Source: Chrysoporthe austroafricana (Eukaryota > Ascomycota > Sordariomycetes > Diaporthales > Cryphonectriaceae). From it: 64,000 nt of DNA. The stretch is taken from assembly GCA_001051155.2 (NCBI GenBank), contig JYIP02000011.1, forward strand, positions 434,001 to 498,000, read 5' to 3'. Shown piece by piece: positions 11,920 to 23,703 of the stretch (positions within the stretch are counted from its first letter, which is position 1; each line of letters opens with the position of its first letter). The notes below the pieces were generated by a model. It did no database searches. It saw only the letters and a program-made list of their open reading frames with translations, and was not told the origin of the DNA. The position numbers and the translations under genes are program-made.

Positions 11920-14900
11920 TTTTTGAATATTTATCGTACGTTATTTAAGTTGCTAATTGGTTCTTAGCTGTTTTCGCTTAAGTAATATCCTTTCTATTTA
12001 ATTAAGTATTCCCTATATTTAGTTAAGCTTTTATATTTAAGGATTCGTTCGATTTCGTATTCTAGCTTATTGGTTTCGATTTATATTAATTCGTCCGTTT
12101 TGGTTATTTTAAGTATTAATTCGAGGAATAAAATATAGAATACCGGGTAAATTCTTATTCTATAAAATAATACTAATTCAAAATTAATATTTGAGATTTT
12201 TCTTAGAATTCTGAATAGGCTTAGTTTCTTATAATCTAGCAAGTAAGAGAGTTTTATCGTTCTGATATATTTTTTTCGTTAAATAAAATAAACTTTATCC
12301 CTTTCTTATAAAATTAGTCTTTCAATCCTTTTGGAGTTAGTATATTTTGTTATTCTTTCTTATATAAATTTCAGTTCTTTCTGAAATTCTTTTTGGATTC
12401 TCTTGATTTTCCGGATTTATTTTTCTGCTATTTCTGCATTTACTCCTAGTAATTCGTTATAATAAGCTATTAGGTTATAGCTATAAAGCGCGTAAAACGG
12501 TAATTTCTTTATCGTATTTATATTTGCGCTATTATATGCGAACTATATTAATAATAGCAAGTTAATCCAATTATCTTATTCGTAATTTATATAGTATTAT
12601 AAGTATTGTTTAACGATTTGGTTCGTTCGTTTTATTTATCTATCCGTTTGCGAATGGAATGCTAAAAATATTTTTTGCTATATTCCGAATAGTTTTATAA
12701 ATAAAGATTAAAAGTTTAATATAAACTTTCTGTTTTTATCGGAAATAATTTCTTTAAGTATGCTATAATTAGCTATAACTATTTTAAGAAACGTATATGC
12801 GAAATCTTTTACTATGCTGCTTTCTTTATATAAAAGGAAATAAGCGTATTTGCTTAGTTTGCAAACTATTATTAAAATATTATTATATTGCATTTTAGTT
12901 AAAGGTTTTCGTAAAAGGAATAGCTTAATAATAAAATCCTAGCTAATGGATTGCTAAATTATTCTTAAGATAAAGAGCGGTTAGAATAGTTTATAAGGCT
13001 TGTAATATTCAATTTTGTTTTTCTTATAGCTATTGTATCTTTATAAGATTTTTTCGATCCTTTTCCTTAATCCTGGAAAGTTCCAATATCTTTTAATTCT
13101 TTTATATATAGCTCTAATTCCTTAATAGCCGTATGCGAGTATACTATATATATATTTAATATATTCGTCTTATTCTTCCGTTATTATATTTTTTAATTTC
13201 TTTCTATTATTGGAAATTCTGATAATCGTATTAAGTTCTTTAGCTTTATTTATAAAGTTGCTATTCTTATCTTATCAGAAGATATTCTGGAACTCTTTAA
13301 GTTTTATATCTTAATAGTCCGATCGTTTGCTAAATACATTTGCTCTGCTATTTTCAGATCCTTTATAATAAATAATCTTTAGATTAAATTATAAAAGGAA
13401 TTCTGCTTATCTAACTTATCGTTTATTCAGGATTTTTATTATTATAAATATTATTAAGTTTTTGTAATCGGAATGCATTATAATTTAATATTTGGTTCCG
13501 ATCAAATAATATTGCTATTTCTCGAATGCTTTTACGATTGCTATTAATTCCTTATCTGGAATGCCGTAATTAAATTCTGGGCTATTTAATTTCTTTAAAA
13601 AGTTACTTACGATTCTAAAATGTCTTTAATCGTCTCGTTAATTAAATTATCTTTCGAATGCGTAATCCGATATATCGGTTTCGATTTCAAATAGCTTATT
13701 TGGGTCTGCTTTGCAAAGTATAAGTTCTAATATAATTCGTTTCTTAATTTTATCGAATGCTTTTTACGCCTTTTATATTTATTCGAATTTCTAATCTTTT
13801 TTCGTAAAATCCGTAAGAAAGCATACGATTTTATTATAATTCTGAATGAATTATCGGTAAAAGTTAATATAGCCGAAAAATGCTCTGATTTCTTTAATTT
13901 TTTCTAATATAAGCTATTTTTTTATTATTTAAACTTTATTTTTCTATATGCTAATCTTGCTTAATTCTATTGTATAACCGAAATAATTAATTTTTTGTTA
14001 ATAGAAATAATATTTATTTAATTCGATTAAAAACTTATTATTTTGCAAGATTTGAAATACTTGCTATATATATTATTTATATAATTCAAGATTTTTTGAA
14101 TAAATAAAGATATTATTAAAATAGATAATAATAATAATATTTAAATATTTGTAAAAAATATCGTTAATTATCTTTTGGAAAAATACGGGTGCATTAATTA
14201 ATCCAAAAGGTAAGATTATATATTTAAAGTATCCGTAATAAATCTTAAATGCTATTTTCCAAATATTATCTTTCTTAATTCGAATATAATAATATCTTTC
14301 TTTGAAATCGAATATAATAAACTAATTTGTTCCTATCAATCGATCTCGCATTTTTCTTATTAATAGCAAAAGATAGCAGTTTTTGATCGTAATATCGTTA
14401 AGTTATTAATAATTTATATAAAGTCGTAATTTGCCGTTTTTCTTAAATACGAATAGGATTAAGTATTTTGCGAATAATTATAATTTCCGTATATAGCTTA
14501 TTTTTAGATTTTCGTCGATATATTCCTTAAATGCTTCGAGCTTTGCTTAGTCGAACTTATAAATAGAATAGTTTTGCAGTTTCGTCCTTTCTTTCAATAG
14601 AATTTTATAATTAAAAGAGCTATACTTTAATAAACTAATATCAAATTTCCTTTGCTATAGTTTCTTGAATTCGTAATATTCTTTTAATATATTCTCGAAT
14701 TTAAATAATAGTCTTTCTTTATTTTCTGAAATTTGGAAGAATAAAAAGTATTATTAAGCGTACTTTGCTTCGCTTGCTTTTTATTATTATTTTCGGAACT
14801 TAACTTTTAAGGGTTTCGGGTATTTATTATTCGTTAGCTTAAATTTCTGCTTAAAATCTTTTTGCATTTATTATTTTAAAAGCTATATTTCTTTATAGTT

Positions 14901-15690
14901 CTATAATCTATATAGCTTTATAATACTTTACGCTAAATTAGCTTTTTATTAATTGCTAATTACTTGAATTTCTAATCCGTTTTTAATTTATGCTTATAAG
15001 TTCGAAGTATTTGTAACCCTTCTTTATTTTCTGGCAAATCCGTTTATTTTAAAAGTATATCTGAACTTATTTGAACGCATATTCTTAATATTATTCTTAA
15101 TAATTAAGACTTTCCCTTTTCCGTTAATTGCAACCTTTTTAGTAAATACGGCTCGTTCTTATAAAATCTGGTTAATAATTTAATCGATTCGAAAATTATA
15201 TTTCTTAAGCTAAAATATTCTTAAAATCAATTCGTATTATGCTATATTTATAATATTCAAAATAGTTTTTATTATAAAGCTTTAAATCGAAATAAATAAA
15301 TAATTAGTTTTTATATCGATTATATTAAAATTATATGCAATCGCTTTTCTTTTTATAATATTAAATTTATAAGGATCCTTTTTCTGCATTTAAAGGATTT
15401 GTTCTTTATTAATAATTTCTGGCAAAATAAAATTTCTTTATGCGCTGCTATTTAAAAGTGCGTTATATCGCTGCCCGTTAATATATACGTCCAATATAAT
15501 ATATTTTTCGTTTTCTTTTATAGTCGCATATAAAGACCTCGTAATCCTGATCGACTATTATTCCGTTATAAACAATCCTTTCTTTTTGAGATATTCTAAG
15601 CTTTTCTTGCTGCTTACTTTGCTAGCTTTCGTACTTAGCTTTAATTATACTGCTTTGCCTTCTTAGCCTTTTGCAATCGATACTATTCTT
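11920..15690 (-). pseudogene. E3 pol remnant
   Basis: Minus-strand. Protease is near 15440-15470 (N-S-S in place of D-S-G, followed by the recurrent stop). RT active site is YFNN near 14111-14125 and RNase H near 13400-13720. The integrase core is near 12560-12893 (IISDKNRKF retained) and the chromodomain near 12028-12090 (EYEIERILKY). Heavily interrupted. Confidence 0.9.
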
Positions 15691-16786
15691 TAGCTTTATT
15701 TTGCATATAAATAAAGCATGCTGTAATATAGCATTATTCCTATATCGTTTTTCCTTAAATGCATTTCTATAAATAATTATTAAGTAATTTAATATAAGCA
15801 TTATTATTTTTAATATGCAAAACTTTTCTGTATTTTCCTCGGAATTCTATAATAAATTAGATTAATTAGTCTTATTCTTTAATTGAAAACCAATTATATT
15901 TAACTTTCTTATTGAAATATATCTGGTAGTTATAATAAATATAATATATCCAAGCAAGTTTATAATAACGAGAATATAAATAATTAATCTTTCTATTTTC
16001 TTGAAATTTATATTCGCTATTCTAAAATAAGATGCTTTGGAAGAGTTCTTATAATATAAGCCCGTAAATAAAGTATTCAACTTTCGTATGCTTAAATATC
16101 TAGCTATTCTGTTTTGATTATTCTTATTTTCCGTATTAAGCAACCGCTTCTTCTATTTTCGTATCGGGTTTTTCCTTATATATAAAGGTTAGTAAGTTAT
16201 CCGGCTATTTGTCTTGCAAGGCTATTTCTTTAAGTATAATACTGGGTATAAGTATTCTCCTTTTTTGAATGCCGAATTCTTCTTTTACTATTGCGTTCTA
16301 TTAGCATTCAAAATAATAATTCAAGGAAAACTTTCCTAAGTCTTTTTCCTTAGCATTAAAAGGGTTGCTTGAATAATTAAAATCGCTGCTATTTATAGCC
16401 GTATCGTAAATAAAGCCTTTTTTTCTTATAGCGAATTGCTTTTATCCTTTAAGCTTCTATAAAAACTATTCTAAACTTTCTTTTGCCGAGAAGTGCAATA
16501 AGCAATAGTCTTAATAGCAGGCTGTCTAGCTTATGCTGCTATAGCTAAAGTCCGCTATTTGTTCCGATAAGATATTATTGCTTAGCTAATTGGGTTCCGG
16601 TTGCTAAGCGATATTAATTTATCTTTCCGGGATTAATTTCCAATTTCGTTTTTTCTTTTCCTAATAGCAATTGCGTACGATATAGCCTTTTTTGCTGCAA
16701 TTATAGCAAGTAATTCCCTTGCGTTATTCTCGTATAAAGGTATTTAGTTTTATAAGTTTAGCATATATTATACTTGAATAAGCTAT
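15690..16786 (-). pseudogene. E3 gag remnant, 3' part
   Basis: Carries the zinc knuckle at about 16679-16720, where both N-proximal Cys survive (C-Y-N-C) but the next residue is Ser for Gly and the His is Tyr. It ends at 16782-16786 GCTAT, the TSD of E4; the rest of gag continues at 24123. Confidence 0.87.
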
Positions 16787-16865
16787 TGTTATGAACCAAC
16801 ATACAGAAGGACAAACCCCGACCTAGGGCCAAATCAAGAGAATGAAGACACGTACCCCGCAAAGA

Positions 16866-16888
16866 TTACGTAAGCCAGGGTTAGGGTT
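16866..16888 (+). promoter_or_regulatory. E4 U3 motif: TTACGTAA palindrome plus tandem TTAGGG-like units
   Basis: The 8-bp palindrome TTACGTAA matches the known recognition sequence of Yap1/Pap1-type fungal bZIP factors. Three bases later comes AGGGTTAGGGTT. The same arrangement, or TTATATAA after double transition, is present in every LTR in the window that retains this region. Role as a U3 enhancer is inferred. Confidence 0.6.
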
Positions 16889-16975
16889 ATCAGAGCTCAA
16901 CCGGGCTCACCGGGGCTCGATGAGCAGCTATGAGCCCCGATGAGCAGCGATAAGCCAAGGACTAAAAAACATGGA

Positions 16976-16984
16976 TATATAAGG
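16976..16984 (+). promoter_or_regulatory. E4 TATA box in the 5' LTR
   Basis: TATATAAGG, conserved at the same place in E4's 3' LTR and in the LTRs of other copies (E8: 41990-41998). It would drive genomic RNA synthesis. The likely start lies about 46-48 bases downstream at the 9-mer complementary to the leader. Confidence 0.7.
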
Positions 16985-17023
16985 CTAGAGGAACTATCGG
17001 CTAGATAATTAGATAGGACTTTC

Positions 17024-17032
17024 AGTCGTCAA
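17024..17032 (+). promoter_or_regulatory. E4 presumed RNA 5' end, self-primer 9-mer
   Basis: AGTCGTCAA, 48 bases after the TATA box, complementary to the leader at 17203-17211 with one RIP-type mismatch. The 3' LTR copy is AGTTGTCAA at 23941-23949, one transition different. If transcription starts here, the RNA 5' end could prime reverse transcription. Confidence 0.6.
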
Positions 17033-17202
17033 TCTAAGTATCAATTGGACTCTACCATTGATAGCCATATTGGCTTATAAACCTTGCGATACTTAGTGAA
17101 TTCGTCCTGAAGCTCAAAACAGTACTTGGCATTGCTCTTGTTAGCATAAAACCCCTTATCCTTACAGCCCATCTAAGGATCTGCTGCAGCGTTTATAACA
17201 TT

Positions 17203-17211
17203 TTAACGACT
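17203..17211 (+). promoter_or_regulatory. E4 presumed self-priming primer-binding site
   Basis: TTAACGACT begins two bases after the LTR. It is TTGACGACT with one G-to-A change, the exact complement of AGTCGTCAA in R. No TGG follows the LTR, so an ordinary tRNA 3'-end primer site is not apparent. Confidence 0.68.
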
Positions 17212-17262
17212 TTTGTTCAAGATCGGTTCAGTATATACTTCTTGAGCAATATTCAGGACATA

Positions 17263-19150
17263 ATGGCGCCCCAGACCCCGTTCTCATCCAACAATCAGGC
17301 CCTCCAGGAAGAGGTCCCAGTCGTCCTTACTAACGAATAACTCCAATAACAGAATGTGATATTGTACCAGCAGCTTGAGGAAGTTAAGAACGAAGTTATC
17401 CGCCTTAACGCTTTTCAGCAGGCTAGGGCTTTCAAGCTTGACAAGCCCGGCCCGTATAAAGGCATTCGGGGAGATTTCTAGGCCTTCTTGATACAACTCA
17501 AGGCCTATTTCAAGCATTATGGAACCCAGTTTAGGACTACCTATAACAAGATCGATTTCGCGGGAAGTCGCCTTGAAAGAACGGCGTTCCAGTAGTGGGA
17601 GCCAACCTTTCGCGATTATTTGGACAATAGCGAGGAACTTCGCTCGGAGGATACCAAGCGCGTCTTCCAGCGCTACGCTAACTTCGAGTTAGCTCTTACT
17701 AAGACCTTTGGAGATCCGGATGAACGACGAACTGCGGTATGGCAGCTAGAGGCATTTCGACAAATCGGTTCGGCCGCGGACTATACGGCGAAATTCCGGC
17801 AGATCGTCGCCTACTTTGATTACGAGGACAAACCCTTTATGGATGCCTATTACGCAAGACTCAAAGAGGAAGTCAAAGATAAACTCTATAAGGAAGACCG
17901 ACCCGAAGAGCTTAGTAAGTTCATTAATAAGGCAGTCCGTATTGATAACCGACTATACGAACGACGGCAATAACGGCAGAAGAATTATAGTACTACCCCG
18001 CGGTATTAGCCAAATACTGGGAAGCGCAAGTTCTAGTATAAGGGCAAGAACAGTACGGCCTATTCGGGTACTATATATGCTAGGCCTATAGAACTAGATA
18101 CCCTCGTATGCGAACAACGCAAAGGGGTTACCTATTACAATTGCGGCAAGAAAGGTTATATCGCTCGCAATTGTCGATAGGAATAAAAGAAGCGAGAATG
18201 GAAGCTAGTCCTAGAAAGACAGCTTAGTATCGCTTGGCGACAGGAACTTAATCAGCTAGGCAAAAACATCCAATCTAAACAAGCAGCGGACCTTAATTAC
18301 GGCAGTACCAGCTAGACAGCCTGCTATTAGGATTATTGCATATTGCACCTCTCGGAAAAGGAAAGTTCAGGATAATTCCCACGCAAGCCCCAAGAATAGC
18401 GGCAATTTGCTATGAGCAAGAAAGGCCTACTTTACGATACTATTATCCAGGATAGCAATTCCGATTACTCTAGTGAAAGACCCTCGCAAAACAAGGAAGA
18501 CTTGGGAAAATACCTTTTAAATTACTATCTGGAATGATAATGGAATAATATAATAGAAAAGGAAATCGGCATTATAAGACCGGAATTACCGATACCCAGT
18601 ATTACTATCGAAGAATCGGCATACCCCGATAGATAACCAGACAACCTACCAACTCTAGTCCCCGACGAAGAATTATCAGAAGAAACAGCCCGCTATCAAT
18701 AAAAGAACTGCCAAGATTGCAACAAATGGATAACCAAACATACGGAAATGGAACATATCATTTATAGGCTTATGACAAAAGAACTCTTCCAAAGCATACC
18801 ATTCCAGAATAGTAATTGCCTATTCCAGGAAAACAGAAAGATCAGTTACTTATACCCTCGCTATTATGAACTTGCCTGGATTAGTTATATTTACCATAAC
18901 TGCCAAATACATTTCAGTAAGAAAGTTAAATACGATTGGTTTCCGCTTAAGGAATAGGACCAATTGATCTATCCCGTTACGGAAGAAAGAGGAAAGCACA
19001 GGAAAGTCCTGCATATCGAAAATAATAACGCATATATAGGACTACCCGACAACTGCCCACGAGCATGCATCAATGGAAAAACTATATAGGGATAATGCTA
19101 TATAACCGCATGCTCTATACATATATAGGATAAAGCTAAAGAATAGCACA
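17263..19150 (+). pseudogene. E4 gag, near-intact frame with RIP stops
   Basis: Capsid/nucleocapsid protein of the virus-like particle. ATG at 17263 starts MAPQTPFSSN. The frame stays the same through the capsid-like region (clean stretch 17620-17973) and the CCHC knuckle at 18133-18174, where the first Cys and the His are Tyr and the other two Cys remain. A gag-frame tail runs beyond it (clean stretch 18748-18957). In-frame TAA/TAG interrupt it from codon 26 onward, each one transition from CAA, CAG or TGG. No indel is needed up to about 19090. Pol follows in the -1 frame, as usual for the group. Confidence 0.92.
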
Positions 19151-22100
19151 GGCTGCAGAAAATCGAGAAGAATCGGCAGCGAAGCCATGCCTAAACAAAA
19201 AGGCTGGCATAGCAAGCAGCGAGGAGCGCCTAGGATACCCCAAAAGGGAAGGATCGCCTGTAATAAGACAATAGCCGATCAGGATTATAAGGTCCCTATA
19301 TGCCATTACTAAAGGAAACGAGAAGCATATTATTCTAGATGCGTATATCAAAAGATAACGATACAGCGCACTACTGGATAGCAGTATATAAGGAAATTTC
19401 ATTTCGCCCGAAGTCGTTAATAGGGAACGAATTCCCTGGACGCAAAAGAAAGACTTTTACAAACTCAATACTATAGAAGGAAAATCGGTTACGTACAATC
19501 TAAGTATAATCGATATGGAAACTGATTATTTACCTGTCTCGATCCAAAGCCTTACGATAAACGTTATTTTTGATATTATAGATATAGTATAATATGAATT
19601 GATCTTGGGAATATTTTGGCTTAAAGAATACAACTTTCGAATTGATTGGATTACTGGCCAGATCTTATAGAAACAAGCCGTACTTACCGAGAAGGTCGCA
19701 ATTATTAGCAGAAGAAAAAACCTAGTTACTGAGGACAGCATAAGTGAAATGCGCTCAAATAGGCTTACGAATACCCCTAGAGCAGAAAAGCAAGCTATAA
19801 TATAGGGAAGGGTTACGACTACTTTGAACTTCCAGACGAAAATTAGGGACGGACCAGGACTACAAACAACTATCGATTAATAGAAATTCGGTTAAGTACG
19901 GAATAGCATAAGAAAATATAGATTGTAGAACCATAAAGAAATACAGCTCCTATAATACGAATACGCTAGAAGACAATTCGGCTCGGCACCCGATAAATAC
20001 CCGAGACTACCAGAAACAGAAAAGCTCAAAAGACAAGAAGCTAGCGAGGCAAGATATGTATAGCGATACCTTATATTCTTACAGATCGCAGAAAACGAAA
20101 AAGAACTATTGCCAGACCTCAAAAACGTATTACGGGAATATTACGAATTCAAAAAACTATAGCAAGGAAGATTCGATAACGGCTTACCCGAATATGGCCC
20201 CTTTGACTATAAGATCTTACTGAAAGAAGGGACAAAGCTACAAAACTACTCCATTTATAAGCTCGATCAAGCAAAACTCAAAGCACTCAGGGAATATATC
20301 GACGAAAACCTCAAGAGAAGCTACATACGGAAATTACGATTACTCGCGGGATACCCAATCCTGTTCGTTCCAAAGAAAAACGGCAAATTACGACTTTGCG
20401 TAAACTATCGGCAATTCAACGATATCACAATCAAGAATCGCTATCCTTTGCTGTTAATAGGAGAAATGCGAGATTGTCTGATAGGAGCAAAATGGTTTAC
20501 TACCCTGGACCTCAAAGAAGGATATTATTATATCCGGATCAAAGAAGATAACATTTGGAAAACAGCATTCAGGACCCGTTACGGACATTTCGAGTATGTA
20601 ATCTTACCTTTTGGATTAACCAATACGCCCGCATCCTTCCAAGAAATGATTAACGACATCTTCCGCAAATACCTGGATACTATTATTATCGTTTACCTTA
20701 ACAATATCCTTATCTATTCCAAAGACCTCGTATTATACAAATAGCATATACGATAAGTATTCCGAACGTTATAAGATAACAAATTCCTCGTGGAACTAAG
20801 CAAATGCCAGTTCCATTAACAGGAAATCGATTACCTGGGCTATATTATCAAACCAAGACAGATCAGCATGCAGAAAGATAAAGTCCAAGCAGTAAAAAAA
20901 TGGCCCATACCAGAAAAGACTAAAGAAGTCAGAGCATTCCTCGGCTATGCTAACTTCTATCGGCAATTCATTCGAGATTATAGCAAGATCGCACGACCAT
21001 TTACGAATCTTACAAAGAAGGACTGCAAATTTGAATAGACTTAAGAGGCTCGAAAAGCATTCGACGAAATCAAGGAACGAGTTATATCAGAACCTATATT
21101 CTGCAAAGCGGACCCAGACAAACCATTCGAAATCGAAACCGATATATCAGACTACGCATTTGGCGGACAACTAGGCTAACGAGACAACTAGGAATATCTC
21201 AAGATAATAAGCAATTTCTCAAAAAAGTTAAACGGCCCGGAACTCAATTACGGCATTCCAGACAAAAAACTAATAGCAATCGTTAAAGCATTCGAAAAAT
21301 AGCAATATTACCTAATCGGAACTAAATACCAGATAATAGTACATTCAGATTACAAAAACCTAATAACGTTTATAATAACAAAAGTCTTAAACAAACGATA
21401 AGTCAGATAAGCAGAATTCCTCTCGCAATTCGACTTAAAAATCATATATTGCAAAAGATTAGAGAACGGCAGAGCAAACGCCCTTAGCAAACGAGCAGAT
21501 TACTAGGATACGGAACCCAAAGAATTACAGAATATCTTCAGGCAAGACAAAAACGGCAACTTTGTAAGCGAAGCAAGAGAATTCAATACGATTATCAGAA
21601 TCGAGAATCAAGGAAAAAAACCTAAAGATATGACTCCCGAAGAACAAGACGAATATATCAAGACTATACATAGCGCACTAGCATATAGTTATTAAAGAAT
21701 CAAAGCCACTTACGAAAGAATCAAGAGATACTGGAACTTACTAGGGCTCAGACAAAGAATCGAAAGAATCCTACGAGAGTGCGACAGCTGCAAGAAGAAT
21801 AAGATTGAATATTACAAGCCCTATAGATTGCTCTAACTATTCCCGGTTCCGGAAATAGTTTGGCAATCTATCAGCTGGGACTTTATTACCAAGCTACCTC
21901 TCTTACGAGAACTCTTAACTAGAGTATAATACGATAGCATTCTAGTAATGGTTTGCAGACTGAGCAAATATGCTTACTTCCTACTATACAAGGAAAGCAG
22001 CATAGCAAAGGAATTCGCATATACGTTCTTCAGAACGGTTATAGCCAACCATAGCATGCCCAAAGAAATCATTTCCGATAGAGATAGAAAGTTCGTATCA

Positions 22101-22914
22101 AATTTCTGGACCTTATTTACGAAGTTATTCGGAATATAATAGAGAATGTCCATAGCATTCTATTTACAAACAGACAGACAAACGGAAAGAACCAACCAAA
22201 TTGTTAAGCAATATTTACGATACTATGTAAACTACGAGCAAAATAACTGGGTCGACTTCCTACCCCTAGCGCAATTTGCATATAATAGCGCAAATATAAG
22301 CACGACAAAGAAATTGCCATTCTACGCACTCTATAGCTATAACCCGATAGCCTATTACGACGAGATACCAGGAGCAAACGCAAAAGCTGCAGAAAAACGA
22401 ATTAGAAAAATCAAGAAAGTTTAGAAAGAATTCCAGAAAGAACTGAAGTTCGTACAAGAAAGAATAACGAAATACGCCAATTCCAAAAGGATCGAAAGAC
22501 CAATCCTACAGGAAGGGGATAAAGTCTACCTTATTCGACAGAAAGAATACATTAAAATAACAAGACCCTCTCATTTACTGGATTATAAGAAATTGGGACT
22601 ATTCAAAATCCTAAGGAAAATCTCAAATATCAATTTCGAACTCGCGTTACCCTATAGAATGAGAATCCATCCGGTATTCCATATCTCGCTTTTCGAACCA
22701 GTACTAAGAATAATTAAAACAGACAAAAGCATTCAAGTCGAGAGTAATAAGCCAGAATACGAGATCGAACGAATCCTCAAATACCGCGGACCAGATTACG
22801 ACCCCGAATACCTCGTCAAATGGAAAGACTACCCAGCAAATGAAAATTCGTAAGAACCCAAGTCCAACCTACAAAATGTATTTCGAGCATTAGCAGATTA
22901 CCTGGATAAATAAT
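19150..22914 (+). pseudogene. E4 pol: protease, RT, RNase H, integrase, chromodomain
   Basis: One frame (-1 to gag) throughout. Protease at 19377-19400 reads D-S-S where D-S-G is expected, then a stop, then GNFIS. RT: VPKKNGKLRL near 20380, first active-site Asp kept at 20508-20510, and YLNN at 20694-20705 for YLDD. RNase H starts near 21141 (ETDISDY), with its catalytic Glu in the KL/AI block now Lys. The integrase zinc region at 21669-21791 keeps the first His and CDSC while the second His is Tyr. The core keeps Asp 21879, Asp 22077 and Glu 22185, a DD35E spacing. The chromodomain is at 22752-22857 (EYEIERIL, EYLVKWKDY) and its terminal Trp is TAG. Confidence 0.95.
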
Positions 22915-22959
22915 AACGGAAGGGAATAAGCATATGAAAATTCTATTTACCCGAATTAC

Positions 22960-23665
22960 TTAGGAAAACCGCCCGGATCCAGAACAGGAACTAGCCTTAC
23001 CCAAAAAACCAGACCAGTCTACTACAGAATTACTTACACTTACGGAATTCCAGTCAAAACCACTAAAAGAAAGATCCGTAATTGCAGCTGCAGACTTTTC
23101 GGAAACTATCGCCTATACCTCGACGGCTATACAATTACATTTTTCCTCTTCCAGACTTTGATTTACTAACTTTATCCCCTTCTCCTGGAAGAAGCGGCGC
23201 TGTTTCTTTAGCCATGCAAGACGAGCCAAGGATTCGGTTATGCGGGATTGAAGCTCGAGAAGCCGCCCCTCTTCCTCAATCTCATAACTATCAATCCGGG
23301 ACAATTTATCGGTAATTCGTAACACTATAACAGGATCAGAAAGAAGAATGAGAAAAGCAAGAAGAAGGAAAAGGGGAGCCTACAAGACGATAACGGAACC
23401 CGTCTAGTATCGCAAGAACGCTCCCGTTTCGTACAATTAGAACAACTCTTAACCCTATCTACTATACGATACAATAAGCCCTTTTCAAGACAGAGCGAAT
23501 AAGGCATGATTTCGTACTCTCGAGACTCGATAAACGAAAATCGCTTAAGGCGGGCAAGACTCTTGGAAGAAAGAGTAGATAAGGAATTACGAGACTTGCC
23601 GACTCTGTAAGATATCTCAATAAGGAAAGTGCGATGAGAAACCTGCCGAACAAGGATACTTACAA
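22960..23665 (-). pseudogene. E4 opposite-strand ORF (divergent copy, one frameshift)
   Basis: Opposite to pol, stop at 22960-22962. The upstream frame contains RTFLIEIS and then CSNC-x6-C-x9-C around 23365-23440, with four consecutive motif cysteines intact. The downstream frame from 23325 holds DSYEIEEEGRLLELQ coiled coil, an internal TAG, then FDWNSVSVSN and VVDWSGFLG. A one-base register change lies in a pyrimidine-rich tract near 23330-23380 and removes the last two motif cysteines. Same position and layout as in the other copies, but more diverged (x6 instead of x7 after the second Cys). Confidence 0.66.
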
Positions 23666-23690
23666 AGCATTATTGGAGATAATAACCGAT

Positions 23691-23703
23691 AGAAGAGGGA
23701 TGA
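23691..23703 (+). promoter_or_regulatory. E4 polypurine tract
   Basis: AGAAGAGGGATGA directly precedes the 3' LTR, the expected site for plus-strand DNA priming. Comparable purine runs (AAAGGGAATAA, GGAAATAA) precede the other 3' LTRs. Confidence 0.8.

Larger units (their letters stand above)
16787..17200 (+). repeat. E4 5' LTR
   Basis: 414 bp, TGTTATGAACC to CGTTTATAACA. U3 holds TTACGTAA (16866-16873), AGGGTTAGGGTT (16877-16888), repeated CGATGAGCAGC units (about 16919-16951) and TATATAAGG (16976-16984). The R/U5 end shares CTGCAGCGTT with the other LTRs. Confidence 0.97.

Noticed and set aside
17201..17220. tRNA-primed primer-binding site after the E4 5' LTR
   Set aside because: No TGG follows the LTR and I recognise no tRNA 3'-end complement; the complement to the LTR's own R region fits better.
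18748..18957. Separate small gene in E4
   Set aside because: It is in the same frame as gag without an indel and has collinear decayed counterparts in E8 (58460-58690), so it is the gag tail.
23082..23315. 78-codon plus-strand frame after the E4 chromodomain, in frame with pol
   Set aside because: Overlaps the opposite-strand ORF, is not recognisable in the other copies, and has low-complexity Pro/Leu/Ser content. A Pol C-terminal extension cannot be excluded, but nothing supports it.
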